Positions 7,199-15,135 are shown, numbered from the stretch's first letter. The stretch is DNA of 28,169 nucleotides from a virus (IMGVR_UViG_3300023184_000425:1-28169), one strand, 5' to 3'. Numbers and translations are program-made. Notes: generated by a model not told the origin, from the letters alone.

Positions 7199-9154
7199 TT
7201 AAATAACAATATATCTACTGCCCGCTGAGACAGTAACGGTTACACCACTTGCCGCTGTTACAGGACCCGTACTCATGGCATTACTGCCTACAGGAATTGT
7301 ATAAGAAGCCGTGATGGTTTGGTTATTGATGATTATACCATTAGTTGCATTAATTACTGCACCTGTACCTGTGGTTGTAGTTGGAAGGGCTAAATAACGG
7401 CATGAGATATTATTTGTACCTAATGGTGGCGCTGTTGAAAATGTTAAAGTCGTTCCTGATACTGTGTAATTACCTGGGTCTTGAACTACACCTGATATAG
7501 CTACGACTACTGATTGAGAATTAGCAGGTGTTACAGACATAGTAAATGCTACTTGAGAGCCTGTACCACTAAACGTATCATAAGATATAGTAGCTGCTGT
7601 ATTAACTGCAGAAAAGGCTATAACTTCAATCACATCACCCACGTTAGCACCCGTAGCTAAAACAATTGTAGTTCCGTTAGACGCTGTGTAGTCAGCAATA
7701 GCAAGTTTCACACCGTTTCTATAAACTTCAACAAGACCTACCGTATAGGTGACTGTAAATGTAGTTTGACCTGCTGTCGCTGTAAAATCTGTTTTATTAT
7801 ATGAAGCGCCCGTTGCCGAGTTAGCTGCCCACGAAGGGACACCAGAAGCTAGCGTTAAAATATATCCATTAGTGCCTGCAGCTAGTTTAGATAATGTATT
7901 TGTAGCTGATGCATAAATAATATCGCCAGTAGTATAAGAAGTTAATCCTGTACCGCCTGATGTAGCACCTAATGTACCTGCTAAAGTGACAGCACCACTT
8001 GTGGCTGTATTGGGTGTTAATCCACTTAAAGATGTTTGGAATGTAGTAACTGCTGAACTAGATAATGTGCCCCATGTTGGAGCAGACCCTGTATTACCTA
8101 TTAATACTTGTCCTGTAGTTCCAGCTGCTGTTACACCTAATGCAGATGTACCGTTACCATAAAGAATACCGTTAGCAGTAAATGAAGTCACTGCTGTACC
8201 ACCCGCTGCAATAGGTAGTGTACCTGCTGCTAAAGCTGAACTTGATGTGGAATATAGAGCGTTGTTAGCTGCAGCAAAAGTCGTTAATCCTGTACCACCA
8301 TAACCTGAAGTAATTGTACCGCCATTCCATGTGCCGTTTGTAATAACAGTAGAACCAAGATTTAAAGCATTGGTTCCCCATGTAACGTTTTCAGGAAGAT
8401 ATCCGTGTACATCCCATGTACCCGCAACAGTGCTATTAGCTAGTAAAACAAGTTCAACAGCACCACCCGTAGTAATAGTTCCAATAGAGCCAGTAGCATA
8501 ATCTTGTAATGTAAGGGTTCCTGTTGCATTGTTATTAAATACAAACGCTACACCTGTTGTTAGCGTAGTAGCATCGGGCATTTTATAAGTCTGTGTACCT
8601 GTGCCTGTTAAAGTTTGAGAATAACTAGAAGCTGCTGTTAATGTGGTTGTTCCAGCTGCAGCTGTGGTATTTGTGTTGGATTGATTAAGTCGGTTTACAG
8701 CTACGTTTTGATTTGCATCTCTCAACATCACAGAGTTAGCACCAGAAGATGATGTAACGCCTGTACCACCATAAGCTACGCCTACAGTTGAACCTTGCCA
8801 AATACCAGAAGATACTGTACCTAAAGCACTGACATTACTTGAACCATCTAGGTTAACTGATTTACTTGAAGGGTAGGTAACAAAGACATTGACTGTGCCA
8901 GAGAAAGTTACAGCACTGCCAGAATTACTTGAAGATAAGATTGTAGTACGAGTAAGTGTAGGACCAGAAGTTGCGTAAGTACCAATACCTACTTCCCAGT
9001 TACCTGATGCATCTGTAGCGCTATAATAGGTCGTGTTTCCGTTGCCAACTACGGCAAAAGATTGAAAGCCTGTAACTGAACCACTTAGGGTAAAACTAAT
9101 TGTGGTATTAGCTGTACCCGTCTGCTGGACACGGTCATTTAACGCTAGAGCCAT
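7199..9154 (-). CDS. Large tail fibre with GGTG repeats
   Basis: A 651-residue protein, the longest fibre in the window. Residues 1-100 (MALALNDRVQQTGTANTTIS ... NVFVTYPSSKSVNLDGSSN) are an N-terminal domain shared by many phage fibres. The shaft has repeated [YS]GGTG[VL]T motifs near residues 130, 290 and 400, including GGTGLTSYTTGDIIYASATN. Residues ~450-590 contain two beta modules of the type TAGQTTFTVTYTVGLVEVYR and SGTGSQVAFTMSVTPANSQS, known from T7-like and cyanophage fibres. It probably attaches the appendage array to the tail or baseplate and may be the scaffold for the shorter fibres downstream; that part is inference. Confidence 0.85.
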   Translation of the reverse strand: MALALNDRVQQTGTANTTISFTLSGSVTGFQSFAVVGNGNTTYYSATDASGNWEVGIGTYATSGPTLTRTTILSSSNSGSAVTFSGTVNVFVTYPSSKSVNLDGSSNVSALGTVSSGIWQGSTVGVAYGGTGVTSSSGANSVMLRDANQNVAVNRLNQSNTNTTAAAGTTTLTAASSYSQTLTGTGTQTYKMPDATTLTTGVAFVFNNNATGTLTLQDYATGSIGTITTGGAVELVLLANSTVAGTWDVHGYLPENVTWGTNALNLGSTVITNGTWNGGTITSGYGGTGLTTFAAANNALYSTSSSALAAGTLPIAAGGTAVTSFTANGILYGNGTSALGVTAAGTTGQVLIGNTGSAPTWGTLSSSAVTTFQTSLSGLTPNTATSGAVTLAGTLGATSGGTGLTSYTTGDIIYASATNTLSKLAAGTNGYILTLASGVPSWAANSATGASYNKTDFTATAGQTTFTVTYTVGLVEVYRNGVKLAIADYTASNGTTIVLATGANVGDVIEVIAFSAVNTAATISYDTFSGTGSQVAFTMSVTPANSQSVVVAISGVVQDPGNYTVSGTTLTFSTAPPLGTNNISCRYLALPTTTTGTGAVINATNGIIINNQTITASYTIPVGSNAMSTGPVTAASGVTVTVSAGSRYIVI

Positions 9155-9163
9155 TTAAGCTCC

Positions 9164-9778
9164 TTAGCTAGTCGCAGTAGTGCTATAAGTAACCGACACA
9201 GTATCACCCGCTGTTGTTACTTTAGCTGTTGCAAAATTACCTTCACTATATAATGTGCCTGCTGTTGAGCTTTGTGTACTTACAGCACCAGAACCTGTGA
9301 CTAAGAAACAACCATACACTGTACCACCTGCACCTGTAATAGTGTAAGTGATTGCAGTAGCTGCTGATGTTGTGACGTTTGATGGTGTTGTACCCGTTGA
9401 AGTTGAAGCTCCAAACACTGCTGTACCACGCACTGCTGAACCACCTACTGTGTAGTTAATAAATTCAGCTGCATTAGTCGTTACCAATGTAGTCATCGTA
9501 TCTGTAGCTACAGGTGTTAATGATACTTTAGTAAGACCTAAGAATGGTCCAACTGTGGTATATGTACCTGATGTACGTAGTAAAGTATCTAGTAATAATT
9601 GTTTACCTGCTGCAACAACTAAATTAGGAAAGCTTTCTTCCCATTTTAAGTTACCGTCTTTATCATGGCATACTACGTGGTATTGACCATGTACGCCTAA
9701 TACTTCATTGGAAGCGGCCCCAGCATTTAACGTGATGGTAGCATTATCGCCAAATCCGCCTTGTTCTTTTTGAATCAT
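9164..9778 (-). CDS. Conserved phage virion protein
   Basis: A 204-residue protein. Its charged N-terminus includes YHVVCHDKDGNLKWEESFPN followed by LVVAAGKQLLLDTLLRTSG, a motif common in a phage structural family found between neck proteins and fibres. The remaining ~130 residues are Thr/Ala/Gly-rich beta sequence. I know of no biochemical function. It starts 9 bases after the 142-residue gene and ends 9 bases before the large fibre, so a tail or fibre-attachment role is plausible. Confidence 0.7.
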   Translation of the reverse strand: MIQKEQGGFGDNATITLNAGAASNEVLGVHGQYHVVCHDKDGNLKWEESFPNLVVAAGKQLLLDTLLRTSGTYTTVGPFLGLTKVSLTPVATDTMTTLVTTNAAEFINYTVGGSAVRGTAVFGASTSTGTTPSNVTTSAATAITYTITGAGGTVYGCFLVTGSGAVSTQSSTAGTLYSEGNFATAKVTTAGDTVSVTYSTTATS

Positions 9779-9787
9779 AATATACTC

Positions 9788-10216
9788 CTATGAGAATCGT
9801 ATTACAGCGTCCGTGGCAGTGTCCGCTGGAAATGTTATTGTAAATGAATTAGTGCAGGTCTTATCAGACCCAAAGTTTAGCACACAAACAGCTGAACCGG
9901 TTGTACTATTGTATATCAAAGCACCTCTACAAGTAAATGCGGCAGGGCTCCAAGTTACATTACTAAAAGACACATAAGCCGTGTTTGCAGTTGTGTTTGA
10001 TGTAGGTGCAATAGGACTTAATACAATGCCCGTTGCTGTATATCCTGTACCTGTTATTTCGTTTGTTGATGTATATGCTGTTGTACTATTATCTAAATTA
10101 GCATTACCGTTGTATAGAGCTACTTTATATGTATAGGGTGATGTATTGGAAAAGTTCTCCAATGCATTTAAGCAGTTTTGCTTGAATATAGTTGTTAGTC
10201 CTTGAGCTATAGCCAT
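9788..10216 (-). CDS. Conserved phage virion protein
   Basis: A 142-residue protein: MAIAQGLTTIFKQNCLNALE, then YTYKVALYNGNANLDNSTTA, GTGYTATGIVLSP, SFSNVTWSPAAFTCRGALIY and a hydrophobic beta-rich end (FTITFPADTATDAVIRFS). The KVALY...T.YT...E..GTGYTA.G pattern is typical of a small structural protein present in many phages of this type. It overlaps the adaptor stop by one base (TAATG). A role in the tail or fibre base is inferred from position. Confidence 0.7.
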   Translation of the reverse strand: MAIAQGLTTIFKQNCLNALENFSNTSPYTYKVALYNGNANLDNSTTAYTSTNEITGTGYTATGIVLSPIAPTSNTTANTAYVSFSNVTWSPAAFTCRGALIYNSTTGSAVCVLNFGSDKTCTNSFTITFPADTATDAVIRFS

Positions 10217-11139
10217 TATGGGTTAACCTGTATTCTTGCTTGGCCATCGCGATAGGAATCACCCCGTTCTAATCCTGTGCCAAGACGATTAAGTTGTTGC
10301 ATAGCTTCTTGATATTTAGCTTCGTAATATCCGACCATATCGGCTTCACCTTTCATAAATATCATCGCTTCACGCATAGCGCCATAAAGAAGGACTGGGT
10401 CATAGTTATCACCTAACCATGAAGTACCGTTTGTATTACTGATTGCAGTAACAGATATAGAAAAACCTGAACCTGAGCTACCAATTGTAGTTGTAGCTGC
10501 AGATAGTGAATCTCCTACCACATAGAAGTTTCCACCAAATCTTAGTGATACTGATGTAACACGACCGCCACTTACTACAATATCTGCATATGCGCCAGAA
10601 CCAGAACCCCCTGTAAGAGGAATATTTTGATATACCCCGTTGGTATATAACGAACCACCGCTAAATGATGCAGTATTAAGTGTTGTAATCTGACCTTGTA
10701 CAATAGTGGGTGGATAATAATAGTAGTGCATTTCTACACTATAACTAGAATCCGGCGTAGGCCCTAAGATAAGTGACATTTCATTAATGTCTGTATATTG
10801 AGACCCAAAAAGTGCATAGTGTTTAGGTAACCCTGTTTTAGTAGGGTTTGGATATGCTTCACGAATAAAGTTAACATCTTTATTTAATAAATATGTGTAA
10901 TTACCAGATGCATCAATCACTGCAATAGAATAATTGGATAACCAATCATTAGGTAGTGATACATATTTATTACTTGAGGTTAACGTACCTGTTACGTTTT
11001 TACGCAAAGCTGGAATTTGAACTGAGTTATATATGCGGTCTTCAGATTCTTGCACAAAGACAGGAATATTAGCCACGAACAACGCTTCGGTGTTCTCGGC
11101 ATATGCTTGAATACTGTTATATAACGTTTCGTAATTCAT
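10216..11139 (-). CDS. Head-tail adaptor-like protein with inserted beta domain
   Basis: A 307-residue protein. The N-terminal part (MNYETLYNSIQAYAENTEAL, FVQESEDRIYNSVQIPALRK, then LPNDWLSNYSIAV) and the helical end (LLYGAMREAMIFMKGEADMV, YYEAKYQEAMQQLN) match, as far as I recall, the phage SU10-type adaptor family of short-tailed phages. Such proteins form the ring under the portal. Residues ~151-236 interrupt the core with a Gly/Ser-rich beta module (PLTGGSGSGAYADIVVSGGR, then VTSVSLRFGGNFYVVGD) that also occurs as a module in fibre proteins. Overlaps its neighbours on both sides by one base. Confidence 0.7.
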   Translation of the reverse strand: MNYETLYNSIQAYAENTEALFVANIPVFVQESEDRIYNSVQIPALRKNVTGTLTSSNKYVSLPNDWLSNYSIAVIDASGNYTYLLNKDVNFIREAYPNPTKTGLPKHYALFGSQYTDINEMSLILGPTPDSSYSVEMHYYYYPPTIVQGQITTLNTASFSGGSLYTNGVYQNIPLTGGSGSGAYADIVVSGGRVTSVSLRFGGNFYVVGDSLSAATTTIGSSGSGFSISVTAISNTNGTSWLGDNYDPVLLYGAMREAMIFMKGEADMVGYYEAKYQEAMQQLNRLGTGLERGDSYRDGQARIQVNP

Positions 11140-11471
11140 TAGCCCATTTTTCCACTAATTTTACGACCTTTAGTAGCTGCACCATAACCACGCATTTCAC
11201 CTACACCGTGTGGATTAATAACTTTATAGTTGCCTTTAGAAGTACCTGCTACAGAAATATTATATTCTTGCATAGCATTACCATTTTTATCAACTACATC
11301 TTCTGGTGCTGCATGTGCATTTGGCATAGGTTGTTTATACACACCAATATCATTACCGCCGCCTGTAGGATATTCAAATCCTGTGTATGCACTAGCTGCT
11401 TTGTTTTCTTTAGCGTGACCTAATGGATAGGCTTCTGCTGGTGTTGGTTTTGGAAAGTCATTCTTAGCCAT
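11139..11471 (-). CDS. Small virion-associated protein, function unknown
   Basis: A 110-residue hydrophilic protein: MAKNDFPKPTPAEAYPLGHA, then YTGFEYPTGGGNDIGVYKQP, PHGVGEMRGYGAATKGRKIS and a final GKMG. It belongs to the run of small Gly/Lys-rich proteins in this part of the genome and its basic GxGAATKGRKxxGKMG end is of a kind frequent among such phage proteins. No domain, membrane segment or catalytic motif is visible. It is one base from the 69-residue gene and overlaps the adaptor start. Confidence 0.65.
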   Translation of the reverse strand: MAKNDFPKPTPAEAYPLGHAKENKAASAYTGFEYPTGGGNDIGVYKQPMPNAHAAPEDVVDKNGNAMQEYNISVAGTSKGNYKVINPHGVGEMRGYGAATKGRKISGKMG

Positions 11472-11472
11472 A

Positions 11473-11682
11473 TTATTTTCCTCTTGATGAACCTTTTTGG
11501 TTAGCTACACGAGCTAAATTACGACCCATTCTCTTCATATCTGCTGAAGTTGGACCACCTTTTTTAAGACTAGCTAAACTAGTACCTTTACTGCCTTTAT
11601 GTTCTTGTGCATCATGCATTTTAAAAGCTTTTTTAATTAGCTTTTTATCTTGCGATAAATCTGATTTATCTTTTTCTGCCAT
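11473..11682 (-). CDS. Small lysine-rich protein, function unknown
   Basis: A 69-residue, strongly basic protein (MAEKDKSDLSQDKKLIKKAF, then SLKKGGPTSADMKRMGRNLA and ending in RVANQKGSSRGK). It contains LKKGG, a motif echoed in several neighbours. Codon frame is tightly packed between the zinc-ribbon gene (11 bases away) and the 110-residue gene (1 base). It may be a capsid-internal or neck-associated protein; nothing in the sequence decides. Confidence 0.65.
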   Translation of the reverse strand: MAEKDKSDLSQDKKLIKKAFKMHDAQEHKGSKGTSLASLKKGGPTSADMKRMGRNLARVANQKGSSRGK

Positions 11683-11693
11683 TTTATTACTCC

Positions 11694-12128
11694 TTATGTT
11701 GTAGATATTGTTACTGTACCGACTTGTGTGTTACATATCAAGTCATTTGGGGTTAATCCTGTATCATTACTTCTTGCACCACCAACCGGACCCCAACCCC
11801 ATTGGAATATTCTACTACCTGCTTCTGGATATCCATATTCATCTGCACTATTTACGTTAGCTGCATATAAATTTGTTAATACACCACTTTGTCCTGATAC
11901 ATAGTATGACACGTCCGGACGCGGTTCCTGCACAGCTTGTGGGTCAAAAACAGGAAAAGTTCCAAGTAATAACTGTGGCTGGTCAGGATTAAAACAAGTT
12001 CTACATACCTTAATTCTGTAAGGTTTGGTCTTAACAATTTCAGTACGTAATTCATGCAACTTGTATCTAAATGCACATCTATCGCATTCGGCAATAGCAT
12101 TTTTTCCACTAGAGTATTTAGTTGACAT
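11694..12128 (-). CDS. Zinc-ribbon phage structural protein
   Basis: A 144-residue protein with two CxxC pairs (Cys15/Cys18 in ECDRCAFRYKLHELR and Cys42/Cys45 in VCRTCFNPDQPQLLLG), forming a probable zinc ribbon at the N-terminus. The rest is an extended, Pro/Gly/Asn-rich region (VFDPQAVQEPRPDVSYYVSG, IFQWGWGPVGG). Proteins with this zinc ribbon followed by a PDQPQ-like motif are common in the neck region of phages. The start lies inside the end of the HNH gene (11-base overlap). Virion role inferred from context; no enzymatic motif is seen. Confidence 0.75.
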   Translation of the reverse strand: MSTKYSSGKNAIAECDRCAFRYKLHELRTEIVKTKPYRIKVCRTCFNPDQPQLLLGTFPVFDPQAVQEPRPDVSYYVSGQSGVLTNLYAANVNSADEYGYPEAGSRIFQWGWGPVGGARSNDTGLTPNDLICNTQVGTVTISTT

Positions 12129-12624
12129 ATTTGTTATTCTTTAATAAGTTTTCTGCGCCTGGTATTACTTGTAAATTTTCTATTACATGCAATCCTGAAA
12201 CTAATTTACCATTTAGTGGAATTATATGGTCTACATGCCATTCAAATTTAAATAATTTAGTTCTTAATACTGCTAGTTCATATGCTTCTTTAATCATCCA
12301 TAAATGGTCTTTATCTACCCATTTAGGAGTTCTATTCTTTTTATTTGCCCTATACTTTGCCTTAGTAGATAATATTCTTGCTTTACATTTTTGCCTAGTT
12401 TTTTTTGATACCGCAGCTGCTCGTTCAGGATTAGCTTTTTTCCATCTATCTGTTTTAGCCCTTAATATTTCCGGATATCTTTTAGCATATCTTTTATTTT
12501 GCTCTGCTCTTTTATCTGGATTATCTTTTCTCCATGCTTGTCTATATGCACGAAGTTTATCTTTATTTTTTTCCCTATATAATTTACCGTATTCTGCTCT
12601 AGCTATAGGGTCTTTTCTAGGCAT
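12118..12624 (-). CDS. Free-standing HNH (homing) endonuclease
   Basis: A 168-residue, very basic protein. The HNH core is at residues 129-165: WHVDHIIPLNGK (His130, Asp132, His133), SGLHVIENLQVIPGAENLLK with Asn150 and Asn159. The first ~80 residues hold repeated helical units of the form W/Y-R/K-x-x-NP-[DE]-[KR], typical of DNA-contacting arms in phage HNH nucleases. It sits between two structural genes, 2 bases after one and overlapping the next by 11 bases, and looks more A+T-rich than its neighbours. This fits a mobile homing gene inserted in the late operon rather than a packaging nuclease, which would sit beside the terminases. Confidence 0.88.
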   Translation of the reverse strand: MPRKDPIARAEYGKLYREKNKDKLRAYRQAWRKDNPDKRAEQNKRYAKRYPEILRAKTDRWKKANPERAAAVSKKTRQKCKARILSTKAKYRANKKNRTPKWVDKDHLWMIKEAYELAVLRTKLFKFEWHVDHIIPLNGKLVSGLHVIENLQVIPGAENLLKNNKYVN

Positions 12625-12626
12625 TT

Positions 12627-13565
12627 TTATCTATAATAAAATGTATTTCTTGGTACCCAACGCAATGGAGCTTTCTCTCGGTCTTCATCGGCTGCTTGCT
12701 GCCATGTTTCTTCATAGGCTGCTTTTAGTCCCATAATACGTTGCATATCAACGCCTTCAAGTTTTACACTTAAATGATAGGCTAAACCTGCAGCCATAGC
12801 AGGAATCATACGGAATGGAATATCTTCTGTATTAACCCCATTACCTGCATCTTGTAATCTACGCATACGATAATATACAAGTGTGTACTGATTACCCGGT
12901 GGATTCGGTGTAGGCCAAACATTAAGACTTGGTAAATAATTTACATATACACTAGCACCTGCAGTATGACTTGCAGCTGTTGTACCATTTTGACCACGCC
13001 ATGCATTTAAAATTTGATTACCTACAATATTTTGATAACCAATCGTTTCGTTATCAATATTAATAAATCCTACTGTAGGAAGTCCTGTAACTGATGTTAA
13101 TGTAATGGTTGTATCACTTGCAGAGATTGGATATCCTGTAGCCACTGTTGTTTGCGCTATATCTGCCACATTACCAGATTGACGATTTACATACATTTGA
13201 ATTGGACGACCTGTAGCATTTTTATTAGGAATCGTAGAGTAGGTTGATTCACTAATGCGATTGATATTAATATCAATTTGATTTGTTTGCATACCATTAT
13301 ATTGACGCGTTACAGCATCAAGTATATCAATAGTATCTACAGGAAGTGGGTATATGGCTTGGCCCGTATTCATTACAATTTGACCTTGCTCAACTGTCCA
13401 AAGATTAATACCTTTGTTAGCCCATTCAATTGTTAATAAATTGATTGAGCGTCTGGCTGTGCGAAAGTCATAACCTGAACGAAGTTGTTTTCCGCATCTT
13501 TCAAATGCTTCTTCAACTATCTCGTTCATGTCTAAATTAAATGTACTTAGACCTGTAGTTGCCAT
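12627..13565 (-). CDS. Neck/head-completion protein with inserted beta domain
   Basis: A 312-residue protein. The N-terminus (MNEIVEEAFERCGKQLRSGY, then FRTARRSINLLTIEWANKGI) and C-terminus (MIPAMAAGLAYHLSVKLEGV, then AAYEETWQQAADEDREKAPL) are a helical neck-protein core found in many short-tailed phages. The core is split at residues ~138-207 by a beta module TTITLTSVTGLPTVGFINID, WRGQNGTTAASHTAGASVYV, a type also used in fibres. After it the core resumes with LNVWPTPNPPG. Exact family not certain. It overlaps the upstream small gene by one base (TAATG). Confidence 0.7.
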   Translation of the reverse strand: MATTGLSTFNLDMNEIVEEAFERCGKQLRSGYDFRTARRSINLLTIEWANKGINLWTVEQGQIVMNTGQAIYPLPVDTIDILDAVTRQYNGMQTNQIDININRISESTYSTIPNKNATGRPIQMYVNRQSGNVADIAQTTVATGYPISASDTTITLTSVTGLPTVGFINIDNETIGYQNIVGNQILNAWRGQNGTTAASHTAGASVYVNYLPSLNVWPTPNPPGNQYTLVYYRMRRLQDAGNGVNTEDIPFRMIPAMAAGLAYHLSVKLEGVDMQRIMGLKAAYEETWQQAADEDREKAPLRWVPRNTFYYR

Positions 13566-13816
13566 TATTTTTTCCTTGCGGTTTTAGCTGAATTAATAAA
13601 GGACTGTTTAGTTGGCGCACCTTTAGAACCAGGTTTGCGCATTTTCTCGCCAGAACCTGCAGCTATTCTTTTTTGTTTTGCATGAATATTTGCGTAAAGC
13701 CCTACCTTACCGCCTTTTTTATACTGAGTAAAATCAGTATCATCACGACGAGCCTTTTTAACTGCTTTCGGCATTTTAGATGGGGCTATATCACCCATAC
13801 CACGAGAAGCTCTCAT
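13565..13816 (-). CDS. Small basic KKGG protein, function unknown
   Basis: An 83-residue protein, more than a quarter Lys/Arg. It has MRASRGMGDIAPSKMPKAVK, then FTQYKKGGKVGLYANIHAKQ, KRIAAGSGEKMRKPGSKGAP and a Lys-rich end. The combination KGGKVxLYANIHAKxxRIAAGSGEKMRKPG is recurrent in small proteins of aquatic phages but has no function that I know. The YKKGGKV motif also occurs in the C-terminal tails of the proteins at 22028-22963 and 22965-23876. Four bases separate it from the 121-residue gene. Confidence 0.7.
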   Translation of the reverse strand: MRASRGMGDIAPSKMPKAVKKARRDDTDFTQYKKGGKVGLYANIHAKQKRIAAGSGEKMRKPGSKGAPTKQSFINSAKTARKK

Positions 13817-13820
13817 AGTA

Positions 13821-14186
13821 TTAGCACTTGCCGCCTTTTTTCATTACAATTTGTTTGCCTTTTGTGTGACCTTTGATAACAACACCGTCACGACTAGGAG
13901 CAGCAGTTTTAACTTTACCCATAGCAGAAGCAGCTACGCCGCCTTTAGACATTTTTTTAGCTTTCATAATTCCACCTTTATTTAAAATTGCGTCTTGACC
14001 ATGTTTAGTCTTCGGCGCGTTAATTTTCTGTAAGTCTGCACGACCTCCAGACCCAAACTTCTTGCCTTTGTCAGCATCTGAAAATTCTTTACCAACAGAG
14101 ACAGGAATTCCTACTTTTTTAGCAAATGCTGGGTTATGTGCCACAGCTGCCATTAAATTGTGTTGCTTTTTACTCTTGCTCGGCAT
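13821..14186 (-). CDS. Small basic protein with MPSKSKKQHNLM-type N-terminus
   Basis: A 121-residue, Lys/Gly-rich protein. The first 45 residues (MPSKSKKQHNLMAAVAHNPA, FAKKVGIPVSVGKEFSDADK) form a conserved motif known from many small phage proteins, where the same stretch can occur alone. The remainder has several KGG elements (LNKGGIMK, MSKGGVAAS) and ends VMKKGGKC. No catalytic site is apparent. Its start lies within the end of the holin-like gene (17-base overlap). Possibly a minor capsid or internal protein; function not known. Confidence 0.72.
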   Translation of the reverse strand: MPSKSKKQHNLMAAVAHNPAFAKKVGIPVSVGKEFSDADKGKKFGSGGRADLQKINAPKTKHGQDAILNKGGIMKAKKMSKGGVAASAMGKVKTAAPSRDGVVIKGHTKGKQIVMKKGGKC

Positions 14187-14370
14187 TTTTCTTTTTTAAC
14201 CAAGATTGTACAGTTTTAGTTTCATATATACGTATGGCTGTCCATACGATAGTAAATATAGCTGCCATAGCTGGAAGAATATTTGCCAATGTTCCCAATA
14301 CTGTAGCAATAGAAGCTCCATCAATTACGTGCTTTGTATGTTCGTTTATTTCGTTAAAATGTTTAATCAT
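14170..14370 (-). CDS. Putative holin
   Basis: A 66-residue protein with a hydrophobic stretch at residues 19-47 (ASIATVLGTLANILPAMAAI, FTIVWTAIRIYE), long enough for one membrane span or a tight hairpin. It has a charged, helical N-terminus and a Lys-rich C-terminus (VQSWLKKKNAEQE). Size, topology and the IVWTAIRIYETKTV ending are as in small holins of podoviruses. A holin would form lesions in the inner membrane to release the muralytic enzyme. The start overlaps the stop of the 87-residue gene by four bases. An alternative is another small membrane protein of the virion. Confidence 0.6.
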   Translation of the reverse strand: MIKHFNEINEHTKHVIDGASIATVLGTLANILPAMAAIFTIVWTAIRIYETKTVQSWLKKKNAEQE

Positions 14371-14630
14371 TTACAGTTCCAGCGTTTTAATGACGCTGCC
14401 TTTCTTGTTGGACGGCCTTGTTCATCTTTCATCGGACCTGGCATTCCAGACATTCTTGCACAGAATGACTTTTTGCGAGGACCGCCTTGTGGTTGCGGGG
14501 CTTTTAAATTAGAACCTGTAGCTCTATTATACTTTGCTCTTCCTTTTGCGGTAAGTCCTGCACCTTGCGATACAGGTAATTTTTCCCCACGTCCAACTGC
14601 TAGAGAAGGACCTTTTTTCTTACTAGCCAT
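14367..14630 (-). CDS. Small basic protein with SFCARM...RWNC C-terminus
   Basis: An 87-residue, Lys/Arg/Gly-rich protein. Residues 24-45 (AGLTAKGRAKYNRATGSNLK) and the C-terminal block KKSFCARMSGMPGPMKDEQG with RPTRKAASLKRWNCK form a conserved phage motif; Cys57 and Cys86 flank it and could bind metal or form a disulfide. I believe similar C-termini are catalogued as a domain of unknown function (possibly DUF6321, not checked). It overlaps the upstream shell-protein gene by eight bases and the holin-like gene by four. Confidence 0.7.
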   Translation of the reverse strand: MASKKKGPSLAVGRGEKLPVSQGAGLTAKGRAKYNRATGSNLKAPQPQGGPRKKSFCARMSGMPGPMKDEQGRPTRKAASLKRWNCK

Positions 14631-15135
14631 AATAAATATTTACTGCAACTAAATTAGTTATGTAAGCATATACTCCAGTAATGGCTTTTACACCTTCTCC
14701 TGGAATAAATGGTGCGTTGTTATAACTATCGTTTGCGGCAGTATCATATGAAGCTAACCATTTTCCTGTTGAATATACAAGGGATGGGCTAGCAGTAATT
14801 GTTCCGCTATTAATATCTGTAACTGTAAAAGTACTAGAGTTAGTAACTGTAACAGCATAGTTACCATTAGTAGCCGTTCCTCCAGTACCCGCAGCAAAAT
14901 CAATACCAATAATTTGCCCAGTTGTTAAACCATGGGCTGCTTGTGTAATAGTAACTGTGGTTCCTGAACGTCCATAAGTAGCTGTAGTTACAGGTGCCGT
15001 TACTGTATCAAATAAGGTAAGAGTACCAGCAGTAGCACTTCCAGTAAACGATACACCTTTAATGCGAGTAGTAAATGGTACTAAAATACCGCTACCATTA
15101 AGATGCGCCTGTTTTACATCATATTGCATTGTCAT
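14623..15135 (-). CDS. Probable shell/decoration protein with inserted beta domain
   Basis: A 170-residue protein. The start (MTMQYDVKQAHLNGSGILVP, TTRIKGVSFTGSATAGTLTL) and end (NNAPFIPGEGVKAITGVYAY, NLVAVNIYYG) look like the two halves of a compact ~100-residue virion protein. Between them, residues ~49-120 carry an Ig-like module with SGTTVTITQAAHGLTTGQII, then NGNYAVTVTNSSTFTVTD, a sequence type otherwise common in phage fibres. Second gene of the transcription unit that starts downstream of the capsid gene. Decoration function is inferred. Confidence 0.65.
   Translation of the reverse strand: MTMQYDVKQAHLNGSGILVPFTTRIKGVSFTGSATAGTLTLFDTVTAPVTTATYGRSGTTVTITQAAHGLTTGQIIGIDFAAGTGGTATNGNYAVTVTNSSTFTVTDINSGTITASPSLVYSTGKWLASYDTAANDSYNNAPFIPGEGVKAITGVYAYITNLVAVNIYYG

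Noticed and set aside
12122-12736. 204-codon plus-strand frame opposite the HNH gene
   Set aside because: Antisense shadow of the HNH gene; the protein has no recognisable motif, whereas the minus strand has a complete HNH core.
14126-14652. Overlapping plus-strand frames of 128 and 148 codons
   Set aside because: They lie opposite three tightly coupled minus-strand genes and have no supporting motif or ribosome site.
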